Part shown: one piece after another, positions 36,139 through 45,768 of the stretch
Position numbering within the stretch: the first letter of the stretch is position 1
Layout of the letters: the number at the start of each line of letters is the position of its first letter
Origin: Iris pallida
Taxonomy: Eukaryota; Streptophyta; Magnoliopsida; Asparagales; Iridaceae
Length of the DNA stretch: 64,000 nucleotides
Direction of reading: 5' to 3'
Assembly (NCBI GenBank): GCA_029216955.1
Contig: JANAVB010044017.1
Location: 4,610,234-4,674,233, forward strand
The notes under the pieces: generated by a model
What the model saw: only the letters and a program-made list of their open reading frames with translations
Told to the model about the DNA's origin: nothing
The model's database searches: none
Translations under genes and position numbers: made by a program

Positions 36139-36396
36139 TTAAATGATCTTCTCAAGACCCTCCAATTTCCAAAACACAAGATCTAACATATCTTCAAGCG
36201 TCTGGATTATGTTCCTTGATTGTCCGCCGGTATGTACTCCATAAATCCGGTAGGGGTGCCTCTCGTACAATGCTGCCAACTTCTCGGTGAATAAACTATC
36301 CTTGAAGGGAATAGAGTGTGCTGACTTAGTCAGTCGGTCCACTATAATCCAATTGGTGCCCTTCCCTCCTTGGAAACAAGGCAGTCCTTTACCCAA
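36139..36396 (-). pseudogene. Chromovirus 3 integrase fragment
   Basis: Reads NWIIVDRLTKSAHSIPFKDS, the block after the first catalytic Asp of gypsy integrases, and then jumps to GGQSRNIIQTLEDML, the block of the third catalytic residue (normally SER). The segment between, with the second Asp, is missing, an in-frame deletion of roughly 40 codons, and the Glu itself is Asn. Confidence 0.72.
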
Positions 36397-36727
36397 AGTT
36401 CATTGTTATATGCTTCTACTTCCACTCCGAATTGTCCGGCGACTGCAACAAACTTGTTGTTCTTTTGCTAAATTCCTCGTGTTGACAAATTTATCTCTAA
36501 TCCCATACCTGGAATTGTCCTTCTTCATTCCATAGCACCAATCAATGGAGGCATATTCCGATACATTTTATTAGCTCCTGAATATATGGAATACTGCGAC
36601 AGGTGCATTTCTTTCATCAACTCGTTCCTCCATTTGTCAGCCGATACGCAAAGTCTCGTACCATTCTTCAGAGTTCCACTGCTGATCAATTTAGAAACCC
36701 TCAAGTGTTCCTGCCAACACTTGATCT
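36397..36727 (-). other. Decayed integrase N-terminus
   Basis: On the minus strand the position corresponds to the zinc-binding part of integrase, but frames are scrambled and I can read only short matches. No other gene is seen. Confidence 0.35.
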
Positions 36728-37339
36728 CTAAACCTGCAAAGTGCCTCGTTTTGAAACTACGTCCTCTTGATTTTGTCCATCAGCCTCGAACTTCATCAAT
36801 ACTGAATCAGCATCCAGCTCCGTCCTTCTATCTCCAGGTAGTATAATCTTCAGTCGAAGCTTCTCGACGTCTTCTAGTAGGTGCCACTCCTTGGTTAAGA
36901 ACATCGCCACTGGGTATCGACTAAGTGTATCAGCGATCACATTAGCCCTACCCGGGTGGTATAGTGGGTCGATGTTGAAATCCTTCATCAGCTTCAGCCA
37001 TCTTCTTTGTCTAACATTCAGCTCTTTCTGAGTGAAGACATATTTCAGACTTTTGTAGTCCGTATATACTTTCACTCCCTTTCCGTAAAAATCATGCTTC
37101 CATAACTTCAAAGTAAAGATAATTGCAGCAAATTCCAAATTAGGTGTGGGATAATTCTTCTCATGAGTCTGTAGTTGCCTAGATGTGTAAGCAATTACTT
37201 TCCCATGTTGTTGAAGAACGCAACCCAGTCCTTTTCCAGAGGCATTACTGTAAATTGAGAAACCACCGGTTCCTGCGGGTAGCGCAAGGATTGGTGTAGT
37301 GGTAAGTCTCTTCTTCAGTTCCTCAATGCCGCCTGGCAA
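36728..37339 (-). pseudogene. Chromovirus 3 RNase H
   Basis: A long open fragment (about 200 codons) with [57 protein letters not shown] and YHPGRANVIADTLSR. The first catalytic Asp (YCDAS in relatives) is Asn; the other acidic residues are present. Confidence 0.82.
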
Positions 37340-37492
37340 TCTTTCGTTCAGATAAACTCTTTATTCTTCCAAGTGAGCTTCGCCATCGGCTCAGCAATCT
37401 TGGCGAAATCCTTCACGAACTTCTGATAGTAGCTAGCCAAGTTCAAGAAACTTCCGAATTGAACTTGGGGTATACCACTTTTTCAACAGCAG

Positions 37493-38165
37493 CTATCTTC
37501 CATCGAAATTTCTTCTCTTGACAACATGGCCAAAAATCCACCTTGTCAAAAAAAATCCACGTTCAGATAACTTACCATAAAACTTCTTTTTCTTCAAAGT
37601 TTCCAGAACTTTCCTCAGATGTTCTTCATGCTCTTCTTCAGTCTTCGAATATATCAGAATGTTATCTATGGAAAAGATAAACTGATTCAAATACTCATGA
37701 AAAACTCTGTTCATGAGATTCATGAACATAGCAGGAGCATTTGTCAGTCCAACGTCATGACCAAAGAAAACTACCCATACTTGGTGTTGAATGCCATCTT
37801 GGAAATGTCCTCCTTCCTGACTTTGATTTGATGGTAGTCAGATCTTAAGTCAAACTTCGAAATACCCTAACTCCACACAAACAGATCAAACAGATCCTCG
37901 ATCCGGCAGAGAGCACTTGTTCTTTAGTGTCTGGTAATCGATGCACATCCGTTGTTCCATCCTTCTTGGGCACAAACAAGATAGGTGTTCCCTAAGGTGA
38001 AGTTCCATCCTGAATAAATCCTAGAGCCTTCATTGATCTGGTCCTTCATCTTCCTGGCCTCCTTCGGGTTGACTCTGTAACATCCTTAGAAATAGGGAAA
38101 GAGCCGGGGACTAGGTCAATGGTAAATCCTAGGTCTAGATCTGGGATAATCCGGGAAGACTATCA
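37493..38165 (-). pseudogene. Chromovirus 3 reverse transcriptase remnant
   Basis: On the minus strand a decayed N-terminus (LVPGSFPISKDV) starts near 38150, with RMCIDYQTL and FDLRSDYHQI before 37840. The best preserved part (37493-37729) reads MNRVFHEYLNQFIF then SIDNILIYSKTEEEHEEHL. The catalytic pair is DN rather than DD. Several frameshifts lie between these blocks. Confidence 0.75.
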
Positions 38166-38305
38166 GAAAAAACATCTGCCATAAAGGTGTAACTAAGAAT
38201 TTTATTCATATGGAGAATTACAGCAAAAACTCTTATGATTGATCTAAGGTCATCATGTTACAACTTTCAAAAAAAATAGATAATGCTATTCAGCAGTCCT
38301 AGGTA

Positions 38306-38683
38306 CTATTCTTCATGGTTCTGGCTCTTGCATGAGCAGTCTCCAACTGCTTCATTTTCTATGAACCTCGAGTATGCATCATGCCTTATTGTAGGAGGCA
38401 GGGTCTGCTGGATAGGAAGAGAGTCCCTAGGTTGTGGCCTAACAGGTGTTGCTGGGATATATACTCTGGTTTGATGGAAAGATAAGGGGCAATCCTTTAC
38501 CCGATGTTCAGCAGATCCATATGCCAAACATTTCCCCACTCTCTTGCGACAAATATTGGCTTGGTGACCAAACCTTTTATAGTAGTCACAAACCAATAGC
38601 TTCCTACGATATGACTGTCGGATAGGGCTCAAATGTCTTCTAGATTTCAGGGATACCCCTCCTAGGGTGAGGTTCCGATCCAA
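38306..38683 (-). pseudogene. Chromovirus 3 gag, nucleocapsid part
   Basis: An Arg-rich stretch leads to a knuckle-like pair: CDYYKRFGHQANIC (second Cys replaced by Tyr) and CLAYGSAEHRVKDC. A Pro/Gln-rich tail follows. Between this and RT (about 38165-38305) there is no room for a protease, so that domain is deleted. Confidence 0.78.
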
Positions 38684-39047
38684 CTTGGTTTAAGATAGCT
38701 AAGGCTACATCATTGACGTTCTTCATGTCTTCTCTCGTGATATTCATCTGTTCATGCTGGGCTTCATCTTGAGCTTTCTGGGACTCCATGATTACTTGAA
38801 ATAGGGCAACCATTTGAGAGGTGTTCGCTGGTACTGGTGGAGCAACAAGAATGGGTACTTCCCCAAAGAAATGCAATTCAGTTTGAGAAGAGGTAAGAAT
38901 CACCAGTGTAGTGAAAACTTCACTGGATGCATTATGGGGACGATCAATCAACTGCGAGGGAATAAACCCTGGACTTGGTTGAGGAGATGGGGTATGATCC
39001 GGAGATGACACCTCATCGCCAGCAGGATTGGTCTTGTCAATGGTCAT
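38640..39047 (-). pseudogene. Chromovirus 3 gag, N-terminal part
   Basis: An open frame of 135 codons with a Pro/Ser-rich start and a helix containing TSQMVALFQVIMESQKAQDE, as at the start of Tekay gag. The main capsid domain expected between this and the knuckles is missing, so gag is deleted internally. Confidence 0.65.
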
Positions 39048-39206
39048 TCTCTGGACGGTTTAGGATGCAAACATAAGCAAGGTATCCTACCAGTCTATAA
39101 TCAAACAAAAATATTTATTTATAATATATTTCGGTCCTATGTTGTGACAAATTGATGTTCTAGTGTTCTAATTGTTTCTAAATATGTTTTCCTAAGTTGT
39201 TGTTCA

Positions 39207-39224
39207 GACCTGCATGGGCCACCA
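39207..39224 (-). promoter_or_regulatory. PBS-like 18-mer of chromovirus 3
   Basis: TGGTGGCCCATGCAGGTC on the minus strand, 9 nt inside the LTR edge, identical to the copy in chromovirus 1. Confidence 0.5.
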
Positions 39225-39233
39225 CTAAAAACA

Positions 39234-41947
39234 TGTCACGACCCGGTCCCAATTTCTTGGGTCGAATCGGATCATGCCCAGCCTGTACCGTTGTTGAGAC
39301 GGCGGCAGTAAGCTGTTCAGTAGCAGGTAACCATACAACACAACTATATTTGTCACAACTCAACATCGGGAAATAAAACTTTATTAAACTTTTACAATGA
39401 AATAAAAGATACAACTTAAACCATTTTCTACATACATCAAGAAGAAAAGAAAACTCTAGGCAAAACAGCTCATCAGTCTCGAAATCTTCGTCTTGGGATC
39501 GCGGAACAAAGCCTCATCAGTGATACCTAAAAATGTTGGGTCTCTAGTCATGAGGGAGCAAGAACGAAATATGCATCTCATAATTTAAATAGTAATTGGA
39601 AAGTGCAGGGTAAACAGTTTGAAATAATGATTTTCAGCAGTTTAAAACAGTTCTGTGTGTTTTGAATATACAAACGTCTATGACCGGCTTGGGTTGAGCA
39701 GTAGTATCCTGGCGATACGATATGGCTTATCCCTGTGTGTAAGAGGGGTAAGCTAATACAGTCATGTCATAGGGGCTTTGGTCATAAACGCCTACACTAT
39801 TCCCCCAGTCCCACAGTCAGTACAGTATCAATCAGTAGTTGAACCCTAAAATAGAGTTCCATGTCAGCAGTGTGGTTTAACATGCAGCTTAACTTTACTA
39901 AGTAAAATACAGGAATACATAATTCAAAACTTGCCTCGTATTGAATGACTGGAAAGACGAGTTGATACCGAGGAGGAACGTCAGGTATGTCTTCGAGTTC
40001 CTACTGTTGAGAACCCGACTTAGATCCGTTGTATAACCAGGCTAAGTGTGCTAGTTACAATCTCTAGTAACAAGTCCTAATCAGGTTTTAAGTTGTATTA
40101 AGCTACAGTTAACGTTTACGTCGCAAGCTACGTGCATTGATTAAACCGATTAATTTGATTATTTGGAAATCATAACAAGAACCAATTATTTTTGGAAAAC
40201 TTTATGCTTTTGTAATATATCTATAAAAATAGTTTCTTTCAGTGCCAAAACATAATCTAGTTATCTTATTAATATTTTATCCATTTATTTTACTTGGTAA
40301 TTCTTAATTAATTATATACGACAAATGATTACGTTCTAACTACGGTTTTACATCCAATCCAAAACCACCCAAGATCAACATCAACCACCCAGAAAAGAAA
40401 GTAAAAATCTGCGCTAAGCAATACAGGGGCACAGCTAAACATCCTAGAGTTATGGGCTTATGCCCTGTACAATTCTTTTACATAAAATAAGAGGGAAATG
40501 TTTAGTTCCTAATTAAAATATGCAGTAAATAATTATCTATAATAAATAACTTAAACATTAAATAAAATAATTTAAATCAAAAGTTTGGAGTCTCAGACTC
40601 GGTCCATCATCAAATCTCAGCAGACAATATCATAGAAATTGCTAACGTAGCTAACCGAAACTACCACGTAGCTAACCGGATTTCCGAAGGGGAAATCGGG
40701 GACCGATATCATCATAGACTACCGAGAATAAACGCAACGGGGCAGAGAATTTATACCTCGGGTGCTCGGCTAGAGCTCTCAGATGATAAAATAGAAGAAT
40801 AATCCAGCAGTGACGTTCCGAAATGATGCTGACCCAACATCGTCGACGTCGAACGTCGAAAACTCAGAAATAGGCACAGCAGAACAAATTCAGAGAACAC
40901 TTGCCCAAAGAGAAATGAGCTCGACTAGAGACAGTACCAGAGGCGCTGCCGAGAACGGCTAGGGCACGCAGGGAAGCGCACTGACAGCGAGGAGAACTCC
41001 GCCAAGGGCAGCGCGGAGGCGGACAGATCTGGATAGCGCAGAGGCAAAGGGCGCGGGGTGCGCTGTGGTCGGCCCGAAGGGGTCGCGCGCGCTAGGGCGC
41101 ACACCGGAAGAAGTCGGCACGGGTGCGCGCCGGAACGGGAAGGGCGCGAGGGGGCTCGACCGCGGAGAGGGGGATCGCCCTGCTGGAAGTCGGCGGGTGG
41201 CGCGGGAACGGGACGGACGCGGGTGGCCGCGTAAGGGGGCGCTCGCGGGGTGGTCGGTTGAGGAGGATGGTCGGCCGGGGCGTCGACGGAGCGCGGAGGG
41301 GCGCTGGTCGGCGGGGGTACTGTCGTACGGGGGGGCACGAGGGGAACGGCGGAGCACGGGTTGGCAGTCGGCCGGAGAACAGCCGACGGGGCGCGACGGA
41401 TCGGCATGAAGAGGGTGGCCGCGGCGTGGGGAAGAGGAGAGGGTCTGGAGTTGGGGGTTTGGGGAGAATGAGAGAGTAGTTGGGGAAAGATGAAGAAGAG
41501 AGATGAGTTTTGTTCTCTGTGAATGAGAGATCGTGGGGGGAAAAAGAGTAATAAAGGAAGAGTGGGGAGTTGATGGGTTGGGAGTTATAAGGAGATGAGA
41601 ATTAAGTTGGGGAGTTACGGAAATGAAGGGGTTTTGCCAATTCGTGTGTGTGAGAGTGGGGTGCTGGTCCTACGGGACCAGCTATAACTATATTATTATT
41701 ATTTTTTAATAATAATAATAATTAGCCAAGTCAAAATCAAATTTTAAGAAAATGGGATTGGATTTGGCTCAGGCCTGGGTCTGGGTTCGGACTCGGGTCT
41801 GGGTCTAAATCAAAAGTCCATGTTGTTAATAATTTTGAAATAATTTGCACACAAAAATATTTAATAATAATAATAATAATAATTAGAAATACTATTTATC
41901 ACACTAAAACACTATTAATAATTAATTACAAAAATATGGGTTTCACA
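39234..41947 (-). repeat. Right LTR of chromovirus 3
   Basis: Matches 32492-35527 closely but lacks about 324 bp near 40620. The GC-rich island is at about 40960-41460. Followed by GGCCC. Confidence 0.88.
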
Positions 41948-41952
41948 GGCCC

Positions 41953-42822
41953 TTTTAAGCTTGGGGAATGGATGTCGTCGGTCCTATCAACCCTTCCTCG
42001 TCTAGAGGACATCGGTTCATATTAGCCATAACTGATTACTTCTTAAAATGGGCTAAAGCTATATCTCTAGCTGAGATCAAGACAAGTAGCGTCATCAACT
42101 TTATCAAGCATCATGTGATTTATAGATTTGGTGTTCCTCGGCGAATCATTCACGATAATGGGCCATAATTCATCAGTCAAAAATTCACTCGATTCTACGA
42201 TGATAATATGATCAATAATATTGCTTCTACAGCTTACAATCCTGCAGCTAACGGGTTGGCAGAAGAATTTAACAAAACCATCATCAAACACCTCAAGAAG
42301 TTTGTTTCTACCAACAAACAAAACTGGAGTGAGAAGCTTGGAGAATGTCTGTGGGCTTTCTGTACTACTATACGTACTCCTACAGGCTGCAGACCTTTCT
42401 CTTTGGTATATGGATGTGAGGCCGTCTTACCATTAGAAATCCAGATCCCTTCCCTAAGAATTGCCATTGCCAACGAACTCACAATCGAAAACAATGATCG
42501 CCTGAGACTTCAGGAGCTTGAAGCGCTTGATGAGAAATGGCTCCTAGCTCAACAACATATTGAGTTATACCAAGCTCGTCTATCAAAAGCCTTCAACCGT
42601 AAAGTCAAAGTCCAAATATTTCAAAAAGGAGAACTAGTTCTAACCGTCAGACGTCCTATGACTATGACGCACATGAGCAAAGGTAAATTCAAAGCAAAAT
42701 AGGAAGGACCTTATGTTGTAAGCAAAGTTTTCTCCAACGGAGCTTATCAATTGACTGGTATGGATGGTCGAGTCACCATAATGCCCATTAATGGAAAATT
42801 TCTCAAGAAATATTATGTTTAA
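41953..42822 (+). pseudogene. Tat integrase core and C-terminus
   Basis: Resumes the integrase cut at 32491. The catalytic triad is present: Asp in GMDVVGPINPS, Asp in RRIIHDNGP and Glu in NGLAEEFNKTIIKHL. Stops occur after DNGP (about 42166) and at 42700, the latter within the C-terminal domain (EGPYVVSKVFSNGAYQL). The frame ends with TAA at 42820. There is no chromodomain, as expected for the Tat branch. Confidence 0.85.
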
Positions 42823-42907
42823 AAAAAAAATAACAACACAGAGACTCAGAATGTAAATAAAATTTCTTTTTATTTGCATAAATTTAAACAGAAGGAAATA
42901 CATAAAA

Positions 42908-43201
42908 TTAATGAGGACCGGAGCCCTCTTGATTGAAAACGTATTTCGCAAGAAGCTCGAAGACATTATTTCCCGATGATACCAGCAGTTTGCAGACGGC
43001 CTTCCTCAGAACTTCTTCCTCGACAGTACTCCCAGGCTCCACCAGCTTGGCGAGAATGTCCTCCTGCTTCTGTCCAGGGACAGCCGAGCTTTCTCCGACT
43101 TTCGACTGAGTAGGCGGCAGAGACTTATCGGAAGGAGTGTCGAAGGCGGCTTTGATCTTTGAGATGACTTCCATCTCCTTAGGCAAATCTTCTGAAGACA
43201 T
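42908..43201 (-). CDS. Antisense ORF C of the Tat element (97 aa, unknown)
   Basis: An intact frame opposite to gag-pol, starting at ATG 43201 and ending with TGA just after EGSGPH. The product is acidic and helical (EDLPKEMEVISKIKAAF, ILAKLVEPGSTVEEEVLRKA, KLLVSSGNNVFELLAKYVF). A consensus TATA box lies 50 bp upstream. I do not recognise the family. Some Tat elements (for example Grande with gene23) carry antisense genes at this position, so a real element-encoded gene is plausible. Unlike gag-pol it has no stop. It could still be chance. Confidence 0.55.
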   Translation of the reverse strand: MSSEDLPKEMEVISKIKAAFDTPSDKSLPPTQSKVGESSAVPGQKQEDILAKLVEPGSTVEEEVLRKAVCKLLVSSGNNVFELLAKYVFNQEGSGPH

Positions 43202-44535
43202 TTGCAAATAAGAGAAAAGGAGTGAATGATGCTTTCAGAAAAGTTCCATACTATTTATAGACAGAAAGGCCAAACATTCTGTCTCAGGAACCGAGACGAC
43301 CTTTCCTCGAAAAGGCATATTCGTTCATCTTGTGAAGAAATCTTCATTTACTCTTTGTCTCGAGAATCGAAGCGACCTTTCCTTAAAAAGGCATGATTAT
43401 TCATCAGTCTTTTTCATTTCTACTTCATTGCAGGAATGGACATGCATTTATTATCATTTATTTACTTTTTCGTAAATAAAGCTACAGGATAATAAAAACT
43501 CAAAATTCCCGTAGAGTCTATCCAAATCATCAATTCTATCTTTTGAAACCCAGCTGTTTTAAAAGATATCTTTTTTTTATGATAAACCCGTATTATCACA
43601 GATATCTCATCTTTTTAGACATGATATCATGTCTTTAAAGTCCTAACCGATTTGAAGATCATCAATAAAAAAAAGAGTTCACGTCCACATTACCTCTGGA
43701 TTCTGTTTTCTATCATCATATCAAATCAAATCATAAAGAAGAGAAAATTATTCTTTATTCCTTCTTTAAAAACATAGATACATCTTAATGGAAATTTATT
43801 ACATCTTGGATTTTTATTCTAAATTTAACAATTGAAGGCCTATTACATATTTGGATCTTCTTGTTGGTGCTAGTTCCTTGTCGTCTCGACCTGAAGCAGC
43901 GAGCAAGACAACGGAATCAACTCTGGTCTTCTCTCTTAGAAAAATGAGAGGAGAACCACAGAGTGCAGCAGCTCGAAGAAAAGCTACTGTCAATACAACT
44001 GGTGGAGAAGAGACGACCCTTCATGAAAAGTAGGAATGAAATCACCCTCGTGATACGATTCCTAATTATGTCTCTCTACCGTCTAACTTTCATGTATAAA
44101 GGCCCTTTCTACCATCTTGAGGAAGCCCTTTTAAGCATGAAGAGTTCTGAGCTCTCTGATGTGTGTGTCAAAGGTGGTTCAACCTCATAACATCCAAGAT
44201 CATCGATGCCAGTTCTGGGAATTTTTGTCAGTTGGTCTCCTACAAGCATCTGAAAGAAGAAGAGAATACAGTAAATGTTCCTTTCTTATGGCAATTATTC
44301 ATATACAATTGAAGCTGGAACATTATGTACGTCCATAGGCATATATTTCGGGAAGAATGAAGCATGAAAGCACGAAAAGCACCACATGTCGTTCAGAAAT
44401 TTGTGTTACACAACAAAACTCAAATGCGCCAGGATTTAATAAAGTCTAATTTTTTATTTCATAATGGAAAAAATGACAGATACTACAGACATAGGCGCTA
44501 TAGGCCATTATGTAAAATAACTCTTTCGCATCACA
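43202..44535. other. Non-coding spacer between antisense ORFs B and C
   Basis: AT-rich sequence. The stretch 43851-44033 is open on the plus strand (61 codons, Ser/Ala/Arg-rich), but I see no promoter or family for it. TATAAAGG at about 44094 (plus) is isolated. Nothing else is recognised. Confidence 0.4.
43251..43260 (-). promoter_or_regulatory. TATA box for antisense ORF C
   Basis: CTATAAATAG on the minus strand, 50 bp upstream of the ATG at 43201, which would give a leader of about 20 nt. Confidence 0.55.
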
Positions 44536-44856
44536 TTACTTCTTCTTTCCGTCCTCAGTCTGATGCAAGGTAGCGCTCAGTTCCTCCATGTTATGGATTC
44601 CCGAGCGATGCATCAAACGAAGGAATCTTTTCCTACGTTCGAAGGTGCCACGCTCTTCGAAAGAAGATGATGGTCCACATCTGGAATGAGCGAGGACTGC
44701 TGAAGTTAGGCCAAAACAGTCGAGGAAGTTTTCCACCCTCAGCGACGGGTCTGCCTCTAGCAAGTACTCTGCAGGCGCAGAGTGCAATTCCTTCTCAGAA
44801 GTTTTGCCGTCGCCATGGTTGTTTGTCTCTTGCTTTATGTTCTCTTTGGAAGCCAT
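44536..44856 (-). CDS. Antisense ORF B of the Tat element (106 aa, unknown)
   Basis: An intact frame from ATG 44856 to the stop at 44536. Hydrophilic N-terminus (MASKENIKQETNNHGDGK), a central part with VENFLDCFGLTSAVLAHSRC, and a basic/helical C-terminus with ERRKRFLRLMHRSGIH. A TATA box sits about 45 bp upstream. No family recognised. Its position and orientation match the antisense extra genes of Tat relatives. The lack of stops in a decayed element is a point in favour of coding, but the length is modest. Confidence 0.55.
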   Translation of the reverse strand: MASKENIKQETNNHGDGKTSEKELHSAPAEYLLEADPSLRVENFLDCFGLTSAVLAHSRCGPSSSFEERGTFERRKRFLRLMHRSGIHNMEELSATLHQTEDGKKK

Positions 44857-44895
44857 AAGAGTGAATGAAGATGGAGGCTACGCATCATGCCTATA

Positions 44896-44906
44896 TATAT
44901 TTATAC
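44896..44906 (-). promoter_or_regulatory. TATA box for antisense ORF B
   Basis: GTATAAATATATATAGG on the minus strand, core at about 44897-44905, some 40-50 bp before the ATG. Confidence 0.5.
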
Positions 44907-45331
44907 AGTGAAGGTCAGCCCCCGCCGACTCTTAATCTTCACAATAAATGGGCGCGTATCACTTAACGAGGGAGAAAGTAAAAAGACTTTTTGAAAAAGA
45001 GCGCCCCATAAATAGGTTCATCGTTGGGAATGAATCGAGTATTTAATACTCTATTTAGTCAGGTTATACGACATTTACATTGCGCCGCACTCAACATGCG
45101 CAGCCATCAGGTTGCACAAAATAATCATGTTATGCTGTGTCTTGCCGCACAATGCACCAAAATTGTGCCCAAGATACAACACAGATTTCGAAGCGTCGCA
45201 CAACATGGGTCGATAATAACCAAACCCTAAAAAGGGAGGTGCTAGTGATGAGTTGTGCCCTACTCTAAAAGACGTGGGTGCATGATGTCAGGAGCCGGCC
45301 AAACCCTAAATAGGGTGGTCGATGATCGGGT

Positions 45332-45487
45332 CTAATGCTTACCTTCCATGGCTGGGTTTACAGTCTCTCGTCGTGATAAAGGTGGAACGTACTGACATGC
45401 ATGTCGCTGCTCTCTGAATGATGAAGCACGAGATACAGGCTCAGCGAAGCCCTTTCCTTTCTTAACATCGAATCTCCTGGGCGCCAT
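45332..45487 (-). CDS. Antisense ORF A of the Tat element (51 aa or first exon)
   Basis: A short frame from ATG 45487: basic N-terminus MAPRRFDVKKGKGFAEPVSR, then a Arg/His-rich part, ending HTAG-free at TAG 45332. Near its end it contains ATGGAAG|GTAAGC, a good plant splice-donor context at 45342/45343, so it may be the first exon (145 nt) of a spliced antisense transcript; I cannot place the acceptor. A TATA box lies 116 bp upstream of the ATG. Family unknown. Confidence 0.4.
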   Translation of the reverse strand: MAPRRFDVKKGKGFAEPVSRASSFREQRHACQYVPPLSRRETVNPAMEGKH

Positions 45488-45602
45488 TAGGGTTTATCGA
45501 AGAAGCTTCTGAATCGGGAAGAAGAAGAGACAGAGTGGTTAAAGAAGGAGGTAGGGTTTCAAAAAATTTACGTTAGTGAAATGAAAGGCACGGAGCGTAA
45601 GG

Positions 45603-45612
45603 CTATTTATAG
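45603..45612 (-). promoter_or_regulatory. TATA box for antisense ORF A
   Basis: CTATAAATAG on the minus strand, the same sequence as the box for ORF C; predicted start near 45575, leader about 90 nt. Confidence 0.5.
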
Positions 45613-45755
45613 CCCAAACAGTTACGCAATCCATGTTGAAAAATCGAGCTCAAGTTGACTGGCGCAACATAGATAGTTCTTTGGCCCAATCTAAACAAAA
45701 CTAGCATAATTCAAAGTATTTCAAAACTTTGATGTATTTTCAAGTTTCGAAAACT

Positions 45756-45768
45756 TTGATGGGGGTCT
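45756..45768 (+). promoter_or_regulatory. Polypurine tract of the Tat element
   Basis: TTTGATGGGGGTC directly precedes the 3' LTR; the G-rich run is in the right place and orientation to prime plus-strand DNA. Confidence 0.75.

Larger units (their letters stand above)
32492..41947 (-). mobile_element. Tekay-type chromovirus 3, internally deleted, antisense
   Basis: Plus-strand limits TGTCACGACCC and GGTTTCACA, TSD GGCCC. LTRs of 3036 and 2714 bp flank a 3706-bp interior holding gag, partial RT, RNase H and integrase remnants on the minus strand. Protease is absent and integrase is shortened. In the first 400 bp the LTRs differ at only about six sites, so insertion is recent compared with the damage inside. 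It is probably a defective copy moved by an active relative. Confidence 0.87.

Noticed and set aside
43851..44190. Plus-strand frames of 60-75 codons in the Tat 3' spacer
   Set aside because: No promoter in the right place, no family match, and not in the strand of the neighbouring TATA-linked ORFs.
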